A stretch of DNA of 64,000 nucleotides from Linanthus parryae (GCA_023055425.1 JALGPY010000005.1:2133501-2197500), one strand, 5' to 3'. Positions 34,043 through 46,739 are shown, counted from the first letter of the stretch. The notes: generated by a model from the sequence alone, not told the origin. Numbers and translations: made by a program.

Positions 34043-35905
34043 TCATCTTCTAAAAGTCCTCGAGCAGCAAAAAAGATGAGCAAGACCATTCCCGTCACGG
34101 AAGAGGTGCTTGAAACTGACTGATTCAAAGTTTGTCCTCAAAAGGTGGCATCTGTGTAAGATTTCCCGAAGTTCTGAGAGGGCCTCCAATCCTTTGATAT
34201 TTCCAGCAATGCCATTGTTCAAAAGCGCCACTCCACTGGTAGAGTCGAGTTCCACACAGACCTTCAAGAAGTTCAGTTCCATCGCCAACTTCAGACCTTC
34301 TTCCACCGATAACAATTCTGCCATAAGAGGGGATCTAGTTCTCGGAATCCTTTTGTGTCTCGCTGCTAGGAATTGACTAGTGTGTCCTCTAATCACAGCT
34401 CTCGTACCAGATGCTGGAGCATAATTCTTCCATGCAGCGTCAACGTTAAGCTCCGGCGAGTTCTCTGGCAGTCTAGTCCACTTTTTCTCACCACATACTA
34501 TCTCCATATCTTCAAGTTTGCCAAAAGCTTACATTCTTTGAACCATTCCAGATAGTGTACTCCATGATCCGCTATCTCCTTTGAGTTTCGACTTAACTTG
34601 TTAAAACGGGCTTCATTGCGGCTCTTCCATATTAACCACAGCGTAAGAACTATACGCTCACAATTTTGCACCGATTCAGAGGAGAAAACCAGCTGAAACC
34701 ACTCATGGAGTGAATTTCCTTGAGCTATTGTAAAGCTTTGTTGAAAGACATAGTTCCAAACCTCTACTGCCAATGGGCATTCAAGAAAGAGATGCAGCGC
34801 TATTTTGGGGTGTACCAGTGGCATGCTACTGGAACGTTAATTCCCCTACGAGCTAAGTTGACTGCCGTAGGAAGAGAGTCTCGCCAAATACGCCAAGCAT
34901 TAAAGAGCATCCTCTTTAGAACTTTTAGTTTCCAAAACTTTCTTGACCAGTCTTCATCACCATTGTTACTGGAACTAGAAGCAATGGGAAAAAAAATTAG
35001 CATCTGAGCTCGATAACCACTTGCCACCGTGTAAAGGCAATCCTCCGAGTGAACCCAAAATCGTGTATCTTCAGCAATATCATGGTGTATTGGAATGGTG
35101 AGAATGTGTTCGGCATCCATCGATATAAAGTTGTCCCCAATGATTTCCTCATCCCACATTCCAGTAGTTTGATTGATCAGATTGTAAACCCTCATCGACT
35201 CCAAACTCGAGGGACAGGAGTTTATGCCTCGGTACGTGTTCGGTCTCAAGAACCAGTTATCCAGGTACGCTCTAACTTGTAAACCATCATGGATCTTCCA
35301 CACCAAGCCAGTTTTTATAAGATCCCTCCCTGCTAGAATGCTCCGAAAAACATTGGAAATCTGGGCAATTTCCTTTAGTTAAAAATCAACAATTTTAGAA
35401 TGACAAAGATATTTTGCAGAGATAAGTCTACCCACTAGGGAGTTCGGCTTCTGAAGCAATCTTCATGTGTGTTTAGAAAGCATGAATATATAATAGATTG
35501 AAAGTATTTAAAGCCAATTCCACCATCCTCCTTGTTGCGAATAATTTGATTCCAAGCCACCCAATGATTTTTTTTGCGTTCTTCATCTCCAACCCCACCA
35601 AAATTTTCGTACGATCTTGGCCATACTCACACAAATTCTTTTGTGATCAAGAAACAACTCATAGCATAATTGGGTAACGCCTGTAATACGGATTTGATGA
35701 GAACCTCTTTACCCGCTGCAAATAAAAATCTTCCTTTCCACCCCTTTAGCTTATTACATAATCTTTCTAGAAGATAATTGAACTAGGCCGATCTGCTTCT
35801 ACCAATAGCCGTAGGAAGGCCAAGGTATTCATCGTGGTTGTCTACGAGTTTGACTCCTCCCAGCTGACTTAGTGCCACTTTTACATCCTCTTCCTCTTTC
35901 TTAGT
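34043..35905 (-). pseudogene. LINE ORF2 C-terminal part (RT thumb, zf-RVT, RNase H)
   Basis: Going down in coordinates, the pieces are: an RT-thumb block with YLGLPTAIGRS (about 35830); a region with stops; the W-x-gDG-x-W and FWKLKVLKRMLF blocks of the zf-RVT region (34800-35306); a following helix region (34498-34824); and an RNase H-like domain with VCVELDSTSGV and FKHLFRDGNGLAH (34043-34507). At least three frameshifts separate them. Confidence 0.8.
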
Positions 35906-36678
35906 TTTTGCTTATGAAACTTATAAAACTCTTTGTTTTGAGTATGAATCGTAGTAGCTAAACTCTTTTTGCTGGGAAGTCTCGTTTGTTGTAGCTAGGG
36001 TTTGATATAAACATAATGTTTTGAGATTGTGATTCATGTTTTACTTAATCTCTCGTGTTCTTTCATTATTATGGATTGTTTATGGTTGTGATCACATTAT
36101 TTTTGCGAGTAGCTAACGTAAGAATAATCTTAATTAACCTTCTCGTGGTAACTCCGTGATAGTTAGTCGGTAAATTGAATAATCCACCTAGTCGAATCCA
36201 TATTTGGTAACTCGATATTGTTAACTCGGATCGTTAGAGTAGAATTGTGATTCTTAATGCATGCTTAAAAGTAAAATAGACTTGGTAACTCGGTCTATTT
36301 TGGTTTTAAGTGTAGATAACTTACTTGGTAACTCGGTAAGTTTTACAGTGCCCGATTAATAGTGAAAGACACGTGGTTGTTTTACGAATCAAATCATAAG
36401 CTTAGATTAACCTAGTGAACCTAGAGAATTCCCGGTATTTTTCCTCGTATTAGAAAAGTCATAAACTCACTCTTTGTTAATCGTGAACCATTCCACTCGA
36501 TTAATTGAGAATTTTGTCATTTTATTTTAGTAGAATTAGTACAACACAAATCTTTGCGACTTGCCCACATAAGGTTTAAGAGAATAACTAGTTTAACAAA
36601 GTCCTTTGGGGTCGACAACCCGGATTTCCGGATTATTACTACATGCGACAACCATACACTTGTGGTTAGAACGTGTCA
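35905..36678 (+). mobile_element. 5'-truncated Athila-like LTR (LTR A)
   Basis: The sequence aligns with the second halves of LTR B and LTR C: TAGCTAGGGTTTGATATAAAC, then a series of GGTAACTCGG units, then a right end TTAGAACGTGTCA like their GCGTCA. The TGATAACTC start is missing and no TSD is present. The LINE reverse transcriptase also lacks a segment here, including its ADD motif. Confidence 0.7.
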
Positions 36679-36945
36679 GATAGTCTCCCATCTAAAACAG
36701 CTCTCGATAAGGATCTCGACAGTGTTTCGCTGATAAGAAGAAAAAAATAGGGAGATAATGGGCATCCCTGGAGATATCCTATTTCTGGCATGAAGCATGA
36801 TTGACCCCTTCACTTCACCATTGACGATCAGACTGTAGGAAACAGTGGAGATACAGCTCATAACCGCGATAATCCAGCGGTTTCCAAACCCATGCGCTCA
36901 ATCACCTTGTGTAAAAAAACCCACTGTACTCTGTCGCACGCTTTA
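36679..36945 (-). pseudogene. LINE ORF2 reverse transcriptase, middle part
   Basis: The segment encodes a DRVQWxFLHKVIERMGF-like block, CISTVSYSLIVNGE and LISETLSRSLSRAV, which are standard LINE RT blocks. It is bounded by LTR A and LTR B. Confidence 0.8.
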
Positions 36946-36950
36946 CTCAT

Positions 36951-39121
36951 TGATAACTCTATATTAGAGTTATATTTCTTCTACGTTTGTGTACCGTTTT
37001 GTGTAGTTTCCGGGTTGAATATATTAGAAATACACTATGAACTTGAGGAAATTGGATAAGTTTAGCTTTGAGTGATAAATTATTAATCCGGGCGTTTTTC
37101 ACATTATTTACATTTATTTTGTAACTTTTGATCGCACGGGGTGTTTTCTTGTTGTGTAATTCTCAGATACCGGAAGCTCAGAGCTTGAATTGGAATTGAA
37201 AGTGAACTTCGGAACAGGAGTAAAGCTCAAGAAATTAGGTGAGGAAAATGAGGACAAAGCTCGGAACCTGCTGCTGCATTTACACCAATACATCTTCATC
37301 ACCACTGAAACAAACTTGGACCAAGCAATACACCAACAACACACCAATCTGCCTCCATAGCCTCAATTAACACTCACCAAACCTTCATTATAAACCAACA
37401 ACAAACCGACACCATGACTACATACAACCTGCAATTAACCACATGTTACTACCTTCAGGCCAATACACCCATCTACACTACTGCCACCTCCACCTTCACA
37501 ATCTGGCCTCAATTCACCCAATCTCCTATACCACCGAAATAACCAAGCAACCCAGAACCAATCACATCCACAAACCCAGATTACAAACAACCACCAATCA
37601 ACCTCCGTCCAATCCCCAATTCCGATAACAAGAAGGCAGCGCAGCAGCAATCAGCAATAGAAACCAATCACAGAGCAAGATTGGGAAGAAACAGAGCAAA
37701 CCCAAACACGCAGAAGAACAAAGAAGAAGAAGCGCAGAGAAAAGAGAAAAGAAGAAGAGGAGGCTCTGATCGCACGATCACCTACTCCCAGGTCGTGCGA
37801 TCAGGAGAAGGACTTGGTCAATATTTCCGAGAAAGTGAGAAAGAAAACTCTCTGTTTTGTACGATCAGCAAAGCTGATCGCACGATCAGCTGGAGAAGAA
37901 AAAATAAACGGGTTGGCTCTTCTCACGTGTTTTTGGGTTATTAAATAAAAAAAAAAACCTAGCAGCTATTATTAGCTAATGATTGCCAACTATTAACTCC
38001 AACAACATTGGAGTGGTAAAAGTGCAATTAAAGGAATTTTGGGCAAGCTACGGGACTAAAGAGAGAAGAGGGTCTGTTCTATTGGAGAGGAGGAACGAAC
38101 AGAAGAAAAAGAAAGAAGACGAAGACACGAGGCTACCAATTTCGCGTTTGATATCTTCTCTCTCTCTCTCTTTATCATTTTTATGGAGAAACTAGTAAGT
38201 CTTGTTTGGTTTATTAGTATTAGCTAGACGTTTTGCTAGGCATCTCTTTGAGAGCCTAGGGTTTATGTAAACGATGATATTTTTCCGGATTTGATCTTTG
38301 CTTCATGATTTCTTGATTTCTTCTTTTGAATCAATTCTAGTTTCTTGTTTATGTTAGTAATCCTAATTGAGTGACACGATTAGGAGATAAAACTAGGGTT
38401 CAAGAACTAGGGTTTCACTCAATAGTTGAATTCATGCTTAAAGTTAGCTTATTTTTATTCAATTGTTCTTGTTCTATGCTTAATCTTTAGTATGAATGGA
38501 GTAGCTACCCGGACGTGCTAGCTAATTAGATGAGTGCACGACAGTGACTCAACCCAATTGTGTAGAGAACTTGAACATCAATCCCGTATCACTGAGACTG
38601 AGAAGAGACGTGTTAGGATTGGCCAAATGTGGGTAGATTCGGTAGGTGAGATTCGACGGTTGCGTGCAACGGTGGACCGACAGGACCCGTTGTCGTGCAT
38701 GTCGTTAGCCTACTAGAACGGACCGGTAGACACAAGAGACCGATAGGAGATTGTAGTGTACCGTGAAGTAGAATGACTTGAGACCGATAGGAGATAGTCA
38801 GTGCTGTTACCCGGCTTAGTTAGGATATAGTTAACGTGTTGCTCAGATAATCCGGAAATCGTCTACAACCCTAGGTGATCTAGAGATTGCCTAGTTTCTC
38901 CAAACTTATATCTTAAACATAAAAAATACAAAAATATTAGCTTAGTTGTTATTTCAATTCTAAAAATCAATCAAATCCTTCCTCCTGCAGCGTACTCTAA
39001 ATTAAATAACTAATTAAATAATCTCAAGCCTGTCCTCGTGGGATCGATAACTCGGGGTTGAAATACCACCCCTATATTACTTGACCGTGCACTTGCGCAT
39101 ACGCGTTAAGAAATCGCGTCA
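36951..39121 (+). mobile_element. Athila-like solo LTR (LTR B), TSD CTCAT
   Basis: 2171 bp from TGATAACTCT to GCGTCA, flanked by CTCAT (36946-36950, 39122-39126). The terminal hairpin ATAACTCT/AGAGTTAT is at 36953-36973. It contains several GATCGCACGATC palindromes near 37767-37890. It has no internal element domains. Open frames inside (for example 37681-37944) are not genes I recognise. Confidence 0.88.
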
Positions 39122-39126
39122 CTCAT

Positions 39127-40619
39127 ATCAGCTTTTAGGGCGAAAAAACCTTCTTTTCCTTTTTCCGGTTCTTCATCGAGTGCAAAATCTCAAAAGCACA
39201 TATAACGTTGTGAGAAATCAACCTATCCGGGACAAAAGCACTCTGATTTTTCGAGATAAGTGCTTCCAATATAGTCTTAAGTCGATTCGCAAGAGTTTTA
39301 GTAATCAACTTATAAATAGTGGAACAAAGACTAATTGGACGAAGAATAAGTTTTGCGCACCTGTTTAACTTTCGGAATAAGAGCAATAAGGGTATTATTA
39401 TATTGACTGATATCATCGCCATTATTCGAAACTCCCTGACATACGTCTTCAATTTGTCCCCCGAAGATATGCCAGTGTTTTTGATAAAATATCACCGGGA
39501 AACCATCCGGACCCGGTGCTTTGATCGGGGCACGGCTTCTTAGGGATAACCGAATTTCCTCCCTAGTGAAGGGAATGTCCATACGGTATTTGTTTTCTTC
39601 GCTCACCAGACCAGTAATACCTCCAAGCATTGGCTCCATGTCCACCCCCGTAGGGTTAGAAGAGGAGAAAATTCCTTTGAAATAATCTTCCAGTAGCATC
39701 GTTACCTTCACTGGATCTTCCTCTCAAGCACCATCATTTGTTTCTAATCCGCAAATCCTATTTCTCGCTCTAAGGATTGAGGCTTTACGGTGAAAAAACT
39801 TTGTATTTTGATCTCCTTTTAGCATCCAGGTTTGCCTTGATATTTGCGCCACATCTCCTCCTCTTGAAGGAGGGTTTGTAGAATCTCATTGCGCACCAGT
39901 CGAATTTCTTCAATAGCCGAAGAGGACTGAGTACCCTCAAGAAGAGCACCAAGTCCGAGACCTCTGCAGTCAAATGTCGTACACTTCCTCTACCGAAAAT
40001 ATCAACCCATTCATCTGTGTTTAAGCATCTATCCAGCCGTTCTCTGATAGCCCACTCATCACCGTGATTTTTTGACCAGATGAATTTCGGGCCCGCAAAG
40101 CCAATATCACGTAGTTGGAGTCGATGGATTACGCTTCTGAACCCCTCTATCTGTCTAAAGGGTACTGAACGTCCCCCTTCCTTTTCCAGAATACGAAAAA
40201 GCGTTATAATCTCCCACCGCACACCAAGGTTGATCAATAGGGTAAAGCTTTTCTAAAAGATACCAGGAGTGATGCCCTTGATCCTTATTTGGATCACCAT
40301 AAAAACCTCTTAGAAAACCCTCTTTCCCTTCCGAAGGTATAGAAAATATGCAATGAATAAAGCAGTGTCCCCACTTCTTCATGGTGTACATGACCTCGTC
40401 ATCCCACATCATCGCAAGACCTCCTCTCCTGTCTTCACAATCTATGAAAATACCATTCCAAAAACCAAGTCTATCTCTGATACGAACCATCTCACTTGCA
40501 TACTGTTTAGTCTCCATTAAGAAGACTCTGTCGGGCTTCTGTCTCCTCACGAGATCGCAAAGAGAGATAACGCTACGGGGGTTCCCAAGCCCCTGCACGT
40601 TCCATCTTAGGAGACTCAT
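39127..40619 (-). pseudogene. LINE ORF2 N-terminal part (endonuclease and RT start)
   Basis: The start MSLLRWNVQGLGNPR at 40619 opens an exonuclease-endonuclease-phosphatase domain with FLMETKQ, GLAMMW and VGDYNAF. After a frameshift come FRSVIHRLQLRDIGF and FIWSKNH (39785-40237), then [18 protein letters not shown] (39331-39711) and the RT block [17 protein letters not shown] with [11 protein letters not shown] (39135-39452). Confidence 0.85.
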
Positions 40620-40863
40620 TGGTGACGGTTGGGCTGCCTCGCAGCCTCAGCCAAATCAATAGTTGGGTTCTTCAAGGCTCCCCATCCTGTGTCGGAATCC
40701 GCATAGCAGAAACCTGTGATTGTGGTTCTCCCGATTTTCCTTCTTTCACACTAATCCCCGGTGGGTTTCTGTGAGCTGGGTGATTGGCTTGTAAGTTGGG
40801 TTTACTTTCCTGTCCTCTGCCCCGACCATATGCATTGTTTGCACCTAATCTGCCCCCTCTTCC

Positions 40864-41277
40864 TCAACCTCGTCCGTTACCGCGACCACTATCAGGGCCC
40901 CTGCCAACCCCCGGAGTTCTGAGCTTAACTGCTGGATTGGGGCTCAAGTTAGCTTCGGCTATCTTTCGTTTCGCCCCTGACGTGGCTTGCGCTAAAGCAA
41001 GTGCAATCCCTTTCGCCTTTTCATCTGTCGAGAATTGAGCCGGTTTGTCCGGTTCTGGCAGCGGGTTGTCAACCATTAATGGGTCTTCACAGTTATCTTC
41101 CAAACTAGCTTGTTCCTGCGATTTCTCAGCCTCCGAATTTGTACCACTCCAAGACATTATGTCAGTATTCATGTCTTCGACACCAATCTCCAAACTGTGC
41201 TTTGAGTGACTAACCCCAACAGAGGTATTAATACCCCCTTCCTCTTCATTGAAGATATCTACAAGTCGTCTTTCAGG
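40864..41277 (-). pseudogene. LINE ORF1, C-terminal part
   Basis: An acidic and then Gly/Arg-rich tail (ending GVGRGPDSGRGNGRG) on the ORF2 side of LTR C. It fits the end of a plant LINE ORF1 after the zinc knuckle. Confidence 0.6.
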
Positions 41278-41282
41278 AGGAG

Positions 41283-43076
41283 TGATAACTCTCTATTAGA
41301 GTTATATTTCTTGCACGTTTTATATCGTTTCGCGTGCTTTTCGGGTTGATAATCTTAGTTTTAAACTGTGATTAGAGAGAAAACGTAGAAGTTTTGCTAT
41401 AGGCATTAGTTTGTAATCATAGCGTTTCTCATATGATTTTATATATTTTTGTCACGTTTGATCGCACGGGTTGTGTTTCATGTTGTTTTGACAGGAAACG
41501 GAGCTTGGGAGAGGAAGCGGAGAGGAGAAACGAGTGTTGGAGATTATTTGGGAGCTAAAACGGAGAAGAAATCGCGAAGAAAATAGTGTAGAGAAATGGA
41601 GAGGGGAGGCAAGTGTCATTTAATCAAGTTTGTGTAATGACACTTAAACCCCCCTCCCCATACTTAGCCAAAATTTGGAGGAGAAAATATTTTACCAACT
41701 CACTGTTTCCACGATCAGAGTGGATGGTCGTAGGATCTAAGGAGATCGCACGATCAGAGATAAGATCTGAGCAGATCACACGACCAGAGATAAGATCTGA
41801 GCAGATCACACGACCAGAGATAGGATCAGAAGCTGTTGAGATCACACGATCAGACATAAGACCAGAGCAGATCGCATGACCAGGAAACTGAGGTCGTGCG
41901 ATCTGAAGCCAAAATCAGCGCACGCACGGGGAATAATTAAGGGGTCTTAGGGATATTAATTAATATCTTTTTTGGTAATTAATTAATATGCCCTAGACCT
42001 AAAAAAAAGAACAGACGGGAAAAACAATAGAAGGAACGTGAGGGGGCTGTTTTGAGGAGAGACAGACGTTCAAGAAGATGACTCCTCCTCCATTGAAGAT
42101 CTAGGTTTCATCTTCTTCTTTTTCTTCTCAATCTTGTTATGGAGAAACTCTTGTATCTTGCTTGATTGATTACTATTAGCTAAACTCCATTGTTAGGCTT
42201 CTCTAGAGAGCCTAGGGTTTATGTAGACGAATGATTTTTCGGGTTTAACTTTGTCTCATGCGTTTAAACTTTGATCTATTGAATGAATATTAGTTTCTTG
42301 AACTTGTTAGTGAGTCTCGCCTATTGACACAGCGTGATCATGATTTCATCTTCATGAAAACTAGGGTTTGTTCATAGTTCATCGTTTTGCTTAATGTTAA
42401 TGTTTATATTAGTTACATGTTCTTGTTCTATGCTTAATCCTTAGTGTGAAAGGAGTGATCAACCGGACGTGCTAGCTAATTAGATGAGTGCACGACACTG
42501 GTTTAGCCTAATTGTGATGAGAACTTGAACACAATCCCGAATCACCGAGACCGAAAAGGAGAAGTGTTAGGATTGGACTTAGTGTGGGTAGATTCGGTAG
42601 GATTATTCAGCTGTTCCGTGAAACGGTGGACCGACAGGACCCGTTATCGTACCAGTAGATGACCTGCTAGAACGGACCGGTAGCCAACATGAGACCGAGA
42701 GGAGATTGTAGTTAACCGAGACATAAAATGACATGAGATCGACAGGATATTGTCATAGCATATTACCCGGATGAACTAAAATAGGATTGACGTGTTACAT
42801 AGTTGAACCGGAATTCGTCTACAACCCTAGGTGATCTAGAGATCGCCTAGTTTCTCCATATCTATTTATTAAAAATAAAAAATACAAAAATATTAGATTA
42901 GTTGTTATTTCAATTCTTAAATCAATCAACTCTTTCCTCCTACACCGTACTCTAAATTAAATAACTAATTAAATAATCTCAAGCATGTCCTCGTGGGATC
43001 GATAACTCGGGGTTGAAATGCCACCTCTATATTACTTGATCGTGCACTTGCGCATACACGTTAGTAAATCGCGTCA
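41283..43076 (+). mobile_element. Athila-like solo LTR (LTR C), TSD AGGAG
   Basis: 1794 bp from TGATAACTCT to GCGTCA, flanked by AGGAG (41278-41282, 43077-43081). It is homologous to LTR B but diverged. The terminal hairpin is at 41285-41305. It carries a minisatellite at 41711-41882. Confidence 0.88.
41711..41882. repeat. Minisatellite in LTR C
   Basis: Units of about 30 bases are built from GATCACACGACCAG and AGATAAGATCTGAGCA; two adjacent units are identical and others are diverged. Confidence 0.8.
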
Positions 43077-43081
43077 AGGAG

Positions 43082-43807
43082 GTCTGTATATAAGCCAATC
43101 TCCAAAGCCCGGCTGAGTCTTTTGCTTCTCCTCATTCGTTCGTGCCATACATTCATAACCAAGGTGATCAAACATGCCACACCAATGGCATATAGATGGT
43201 ATACGTTCATATTTATAATCCAACCAACTCTTGGTGCCCAGCACTTCAATATATATGCCTATCTGGATAGGCTTCTTTAGATCAATTATTATCCTTGCCC
43301 TCATGTAATCACCGCCAGGACTGGACGAAATCTTCGGATCCGTGGCTATGATATCTACCATCTTCTTGAGGATTTTCCGCAGGTCAGAGTCTGTTTGGTG
43401 ATAGATAGGTATGTTCTTGACTTGGACCCAAACAACAAGCGTGTCAAAATTAACATCTTCAGTATCCGCCGCAATGTCCCATGGTTTCAAGATCAGCATG
43501 TTTTGATCAAAAATCCACGGTCCCCCCACAAAAACTATGTCTAGAGCCTCCTTGTTTGGGAATTGAAACACGAACGTATTCATTACGGTTTCATGAATGC
43601 ACATCTCTTCACCTCCTGGCCATAGCTTTTGAAAAGCAATTTCATTTCCCATACGTTGAAGAGGATGGGGAGAACGAACTTACCTATCAAGCATGGACCA
43701 CGGGCATTATTGGCGGCTAGACTGTAGCTCTTCTCAAAAAACCCCACGTCCTCTTCTTCAATTGATAGCTTCCCAAAGTCCAGAGTATATCTGAAACCCG
43801 TCGTCAT
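43082..43807 (-). pseudogene. LINE ORF1, N-terminal part (DUF4283, zinc knuckle)
   Basis: The start MTTGFRYTLDF is at 43807. The DUF4283 signature continues after one frameshift near 43600-43660 as FVFQFPNKEALDIVFVGGPW. The zinc knuckle is CHWCGMFDHLGYEC. Such ORF1 proteins bind LINE RNA. The frame runs into LTR C. Confidence 0.82.
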
Positions 43808-44247
43808 GATCACTGAGTCGAGCACAAGAACTTGCACCAGAGATTACCGGTGAGAGCCTTTGATCGAGCCTCGATCGCAGACACCAAACCCTAGTTGTCT
43901 CCGAACTATTCAGAGCTAGATACCCTTGCGAAACAATTCTAATTAGATATTTAACTTAAAAGATAACATAATGTAAAAAAATCAAATATTAGAGAGTAAA
44001 GTATACTCAATCGAATTTACTATTGTTTCCTTGATATTCTAAGAATCTTCTACGGACAACTCAAGCAAGAACTAAAGGAATATAATGCGTGTTTTGGATT
44101 TATCATGGGAAGATTTCTCAATACGCGAATCCTAATTTAGTATATGCATAGGAAACCAAAAGAAAACTAGCAATGATGGTAAATAATGCTTCCCTGAGTA
44201 GTAATATACATAGTTTTTAAAAATCGAACTGGAACGGCGGTCTGACC

Positions 44248-45674
44248 TGTTGGGTTTTGACGTAGGTAACGCAGCGGAATAACAAAAATTAATCCTACTC
44301 AAAGCCCACCAAGGATCACAGGAAGAGACATCATAACATGATTAAGGTCATAGAAGATGTGTACCTTTTGATTTGTGAGATCACACGAAGAATGATGTCC
44401 TCGTCTCTACGGTTGATCCACGTCTAGAGGTGAGATCTAGATTCTTCCTTCAAACAAGTGCTAGCTTGCCGGAGGAAGAGGGAAGAAGATCAAAGCAACA
44501 AAGCACAAGAGGGAGGGGCGGCCTCCTCTTTGCCGTCAGGTAGAGGGGGCGGACGGGGGCTAGGGTTTCGGCCCTAGCTCTTTGTCTTGCTCTCTCTTTA
44601 GCTCTCTCCCACTCTCTGTGTTATGTCTAATAATAACTCATGTGGGAAGGAAGCTAGAGCCTCTTATATATATACTCCAACAACTCCTTGTTGTTTCCAT
44701 ATTAGAGTTTTCTTGTTCTAGTAGGACTAGAACTATTCCCTTCCTTGCAAATTAGTCCTACTAAGTTTGCAAGGTGTTGCACAATGATCCTTCTATTAAT
44801 TAATCTATATTAATTAATCCCAAATCTAGCTCTACTCTATTTGACGTGTGACCCCATAGGTTTCTATATAGTTGGTAGTAACTATTACTAACATGGAGCG
44901 GTGTCTAGCAACACACATGCCACCCAACCCATAGAAATAGTCAGTGATCCCGACAAACATTTGTGCCCAATATATCATATTGCATTATCCCTTTGTCTCC
45001 ATATCCGGATTGGACACGAGACATAAATAGTCACACTCGTATATCCAATCCATAGTTCCTCGATCCTGGGAATATGCTTATGCTTGCAGATAACATTAAT
45101 ATCTCTATATTAATTTATCTGAGTCTGGCCAGACATTCAATAAGCCTCATCCCTCGAGTGGCCGTGGATATTTACCCCCATTATGTGGGAGGGACAAATC
45201 CTATCTACATCACTACGATATCTAAGCTTGCTTCCTATCACGCCCGATAGCCACCTTTATGATTACCCAGTTACGGTGTAACGTTTGATAACATCAAAGC
45301 GCAATATTTCACAACTAGAGTATCTAGTGACTTCAAGTCCAAGGATTGCAATAATATTAGCACTACGAAAAGCGATTGTGACTTCACATAATCTGATGTA
45401 TCCTTTTCGTCGTGGGTCAATTCAGTATGCCATTACTCCTAACGCATACCCATGTGTTAGACTTGATATCTCCATATCAATCTACCCACATACTAGTCTA
45501 TATTTGATTGTCCTATTAATCAATATAATGGACTAGGGATATTTAAGATAAATAACACATTTTATCTAAGGACTTCATTATATTAAATATCGCCATAAAT
45601 AATAAATGAATAGTCTAGCCAAAACATTTGTTCATACTAAATCTACGATTGCCTCTAGGGCATCTATTCCAACA
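44248..45674 (-). mobile_element. Solo LTR, 1.4 kb, TSD TGACC
   Basis: On the minus strand the LTR starts TGTTGGAATAGATGCCC and ends AAAACCCAACA. TGACC is at 44243-44247 and 45675-45679. A TATATATAA box near 44665 fits the minus direction. The opening resembles plant copia LTRs, which is recall rather than a search. It interrupts an older repeat whose parts lie on both sides (GGAACGGCGGTC and GTCTAGGACGG). No internal domains. Confidence 0.87.
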
Positions 45675-45739
45675 TGACCGTCTAGGACGGTTCTGTAATA
45701 GGATCGCTGGTGCGAAAAGTTGGTCAAACCCGGTGTAGA

Positions 45740-46089
45740 CAGGGTTGTGTGTCGTGGTGTCAAAAGGGGTCGACCCGCGTGCCAAATTGGCACGGCCCGC
45801 TCCACCCTCTGACACGGCATGGCCTGCTCAAAGGCGTGCTCAACCCATGGCACAGCCGGGTCACTTTTCTCCCGTGCACGACACGCCCCCTTCCCCCCCC
45901 CCATCTTGGGTCGTGCACGACCCGCACAAAATGGAAGAGGCACGACACGACCTGCCACCATCACATCACGACACATTCTATTTCTCCCAGAGCTTTGAAC
46001 CGGGCACGGCCCGGCTCGCACTACCTCTCGGCACGGCCCGTCCCCAGCCCGCCGTGCCTCGGCACGGCCCGCTGCCACCATGAGTTGTG
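45740..46089. repeat. GC-rich GGCACGGCCCG repeat
   Basis: Multiple copies of GCACGGCCCG and GTGCACGAC-like words occur in both directions. Similar subrepeats are common at ends of plant hAT elements, but no boundaries are visible. Open frames on both strands across it are low-complexity artefacts. Confidence 0.5.
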
Positions 46090-46207
46090 TGACAAGATGA
46101 TGACTGGATGTTATTGAAGACAACTAATACAAACTTCAGTGATCCAGGAGTGGAATAACACAAGTAGATTGGTGAAGATAAATGATGAAATAAGCAATGT
46201 GTGATAA

Positions 46208-46274
<67 letters not shown>

Positions 46275-46733
46275 TTGTTGTGGCTATGAATAATGAATTA
46301 CCCGAAGAAGCTGTATGAAGAAGGTGATCCTCCTATATAGACATGTCCAGTAGCAACAGTCATGGGGGTGTTACGGCGTTAATCATGCCCCCTTTGCGAG
46401 CATTAAGTTGGCCATTGAAGATATCGCGACGGCTATCTTCGAAGTCATTATTGATCCGCATATATAGGATTAAACCAAGTCTCCCTTGTGGCGCACAAGG
46501 GTTGCAGGTGGGACAACAACCACCTACGACGATCCTTATTTCGGCCTCCAAACTACGCGATCCCTTGGTTCCCGTGCGAGTAGCGATCTGCGAGGGACTC
46601 CCTCTCGGGTCCCTATATGCTGACATGACAGAATCCGATGTGAATGGCGCAGGGCAAGGTTGCCAATTGCGGGCTGATCCATGTGGCTTCGGACTTGGAC
46701 TGTATTTTGCACTATCTACACCCGATCATAACC
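46090..46733 (-). mobile_element. Decayed LTR (family of 15428-16245)
   Basis: Its complement aligns block by block with 15428-16245. A CTATATAGG promoter-like box is near 46332-46340 (minus). A GA microsatellite has grown inside it. No TSD was found. Confidence 0.6.
46207..46272. repeat. (GA)n microsatellite
   Basis: About 33 GA units with one GC interruption. Confidence 0.97.
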
Positions 46734-46739
46734 AGCCGA

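Larger units (their letters stand above)
33933..43936 (-). mobile_element. LINE (L1-type) with both ends, 12-bp TSD, interrupted by three LTR insertions
   Basis: The target duplication TTCTAATTAGAT occurs at 33921-33932 and 43937-43948. The poly(A) tail reads as poly(T) from 33933. In element order from high to low coordinates come a 5' UTR, ORF1 (DUF4283 and zinc knuckle), ORF2 endonuclease, reverse transcriptase, zf-RVT-like region and RNase H. Removing the three LTR insertions leaves roughly 5.3 kb. Frameshifts and a deletion at the lowest LTR make it inactive. Confidence 0.85.

Noticed and set aside
37681..38195. Lys/Glu-rich open frames as a gene
   Set aside because: They lie inside solo LTR B, are low in complexity, and have no counterpart in LTR C.
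45632..46123. Open frames of up to 163 codons on both strands
   Set aside because: Low-complexity translation of GGCACGGCCCG repeats; no conserved motif and strong overlap between strands.
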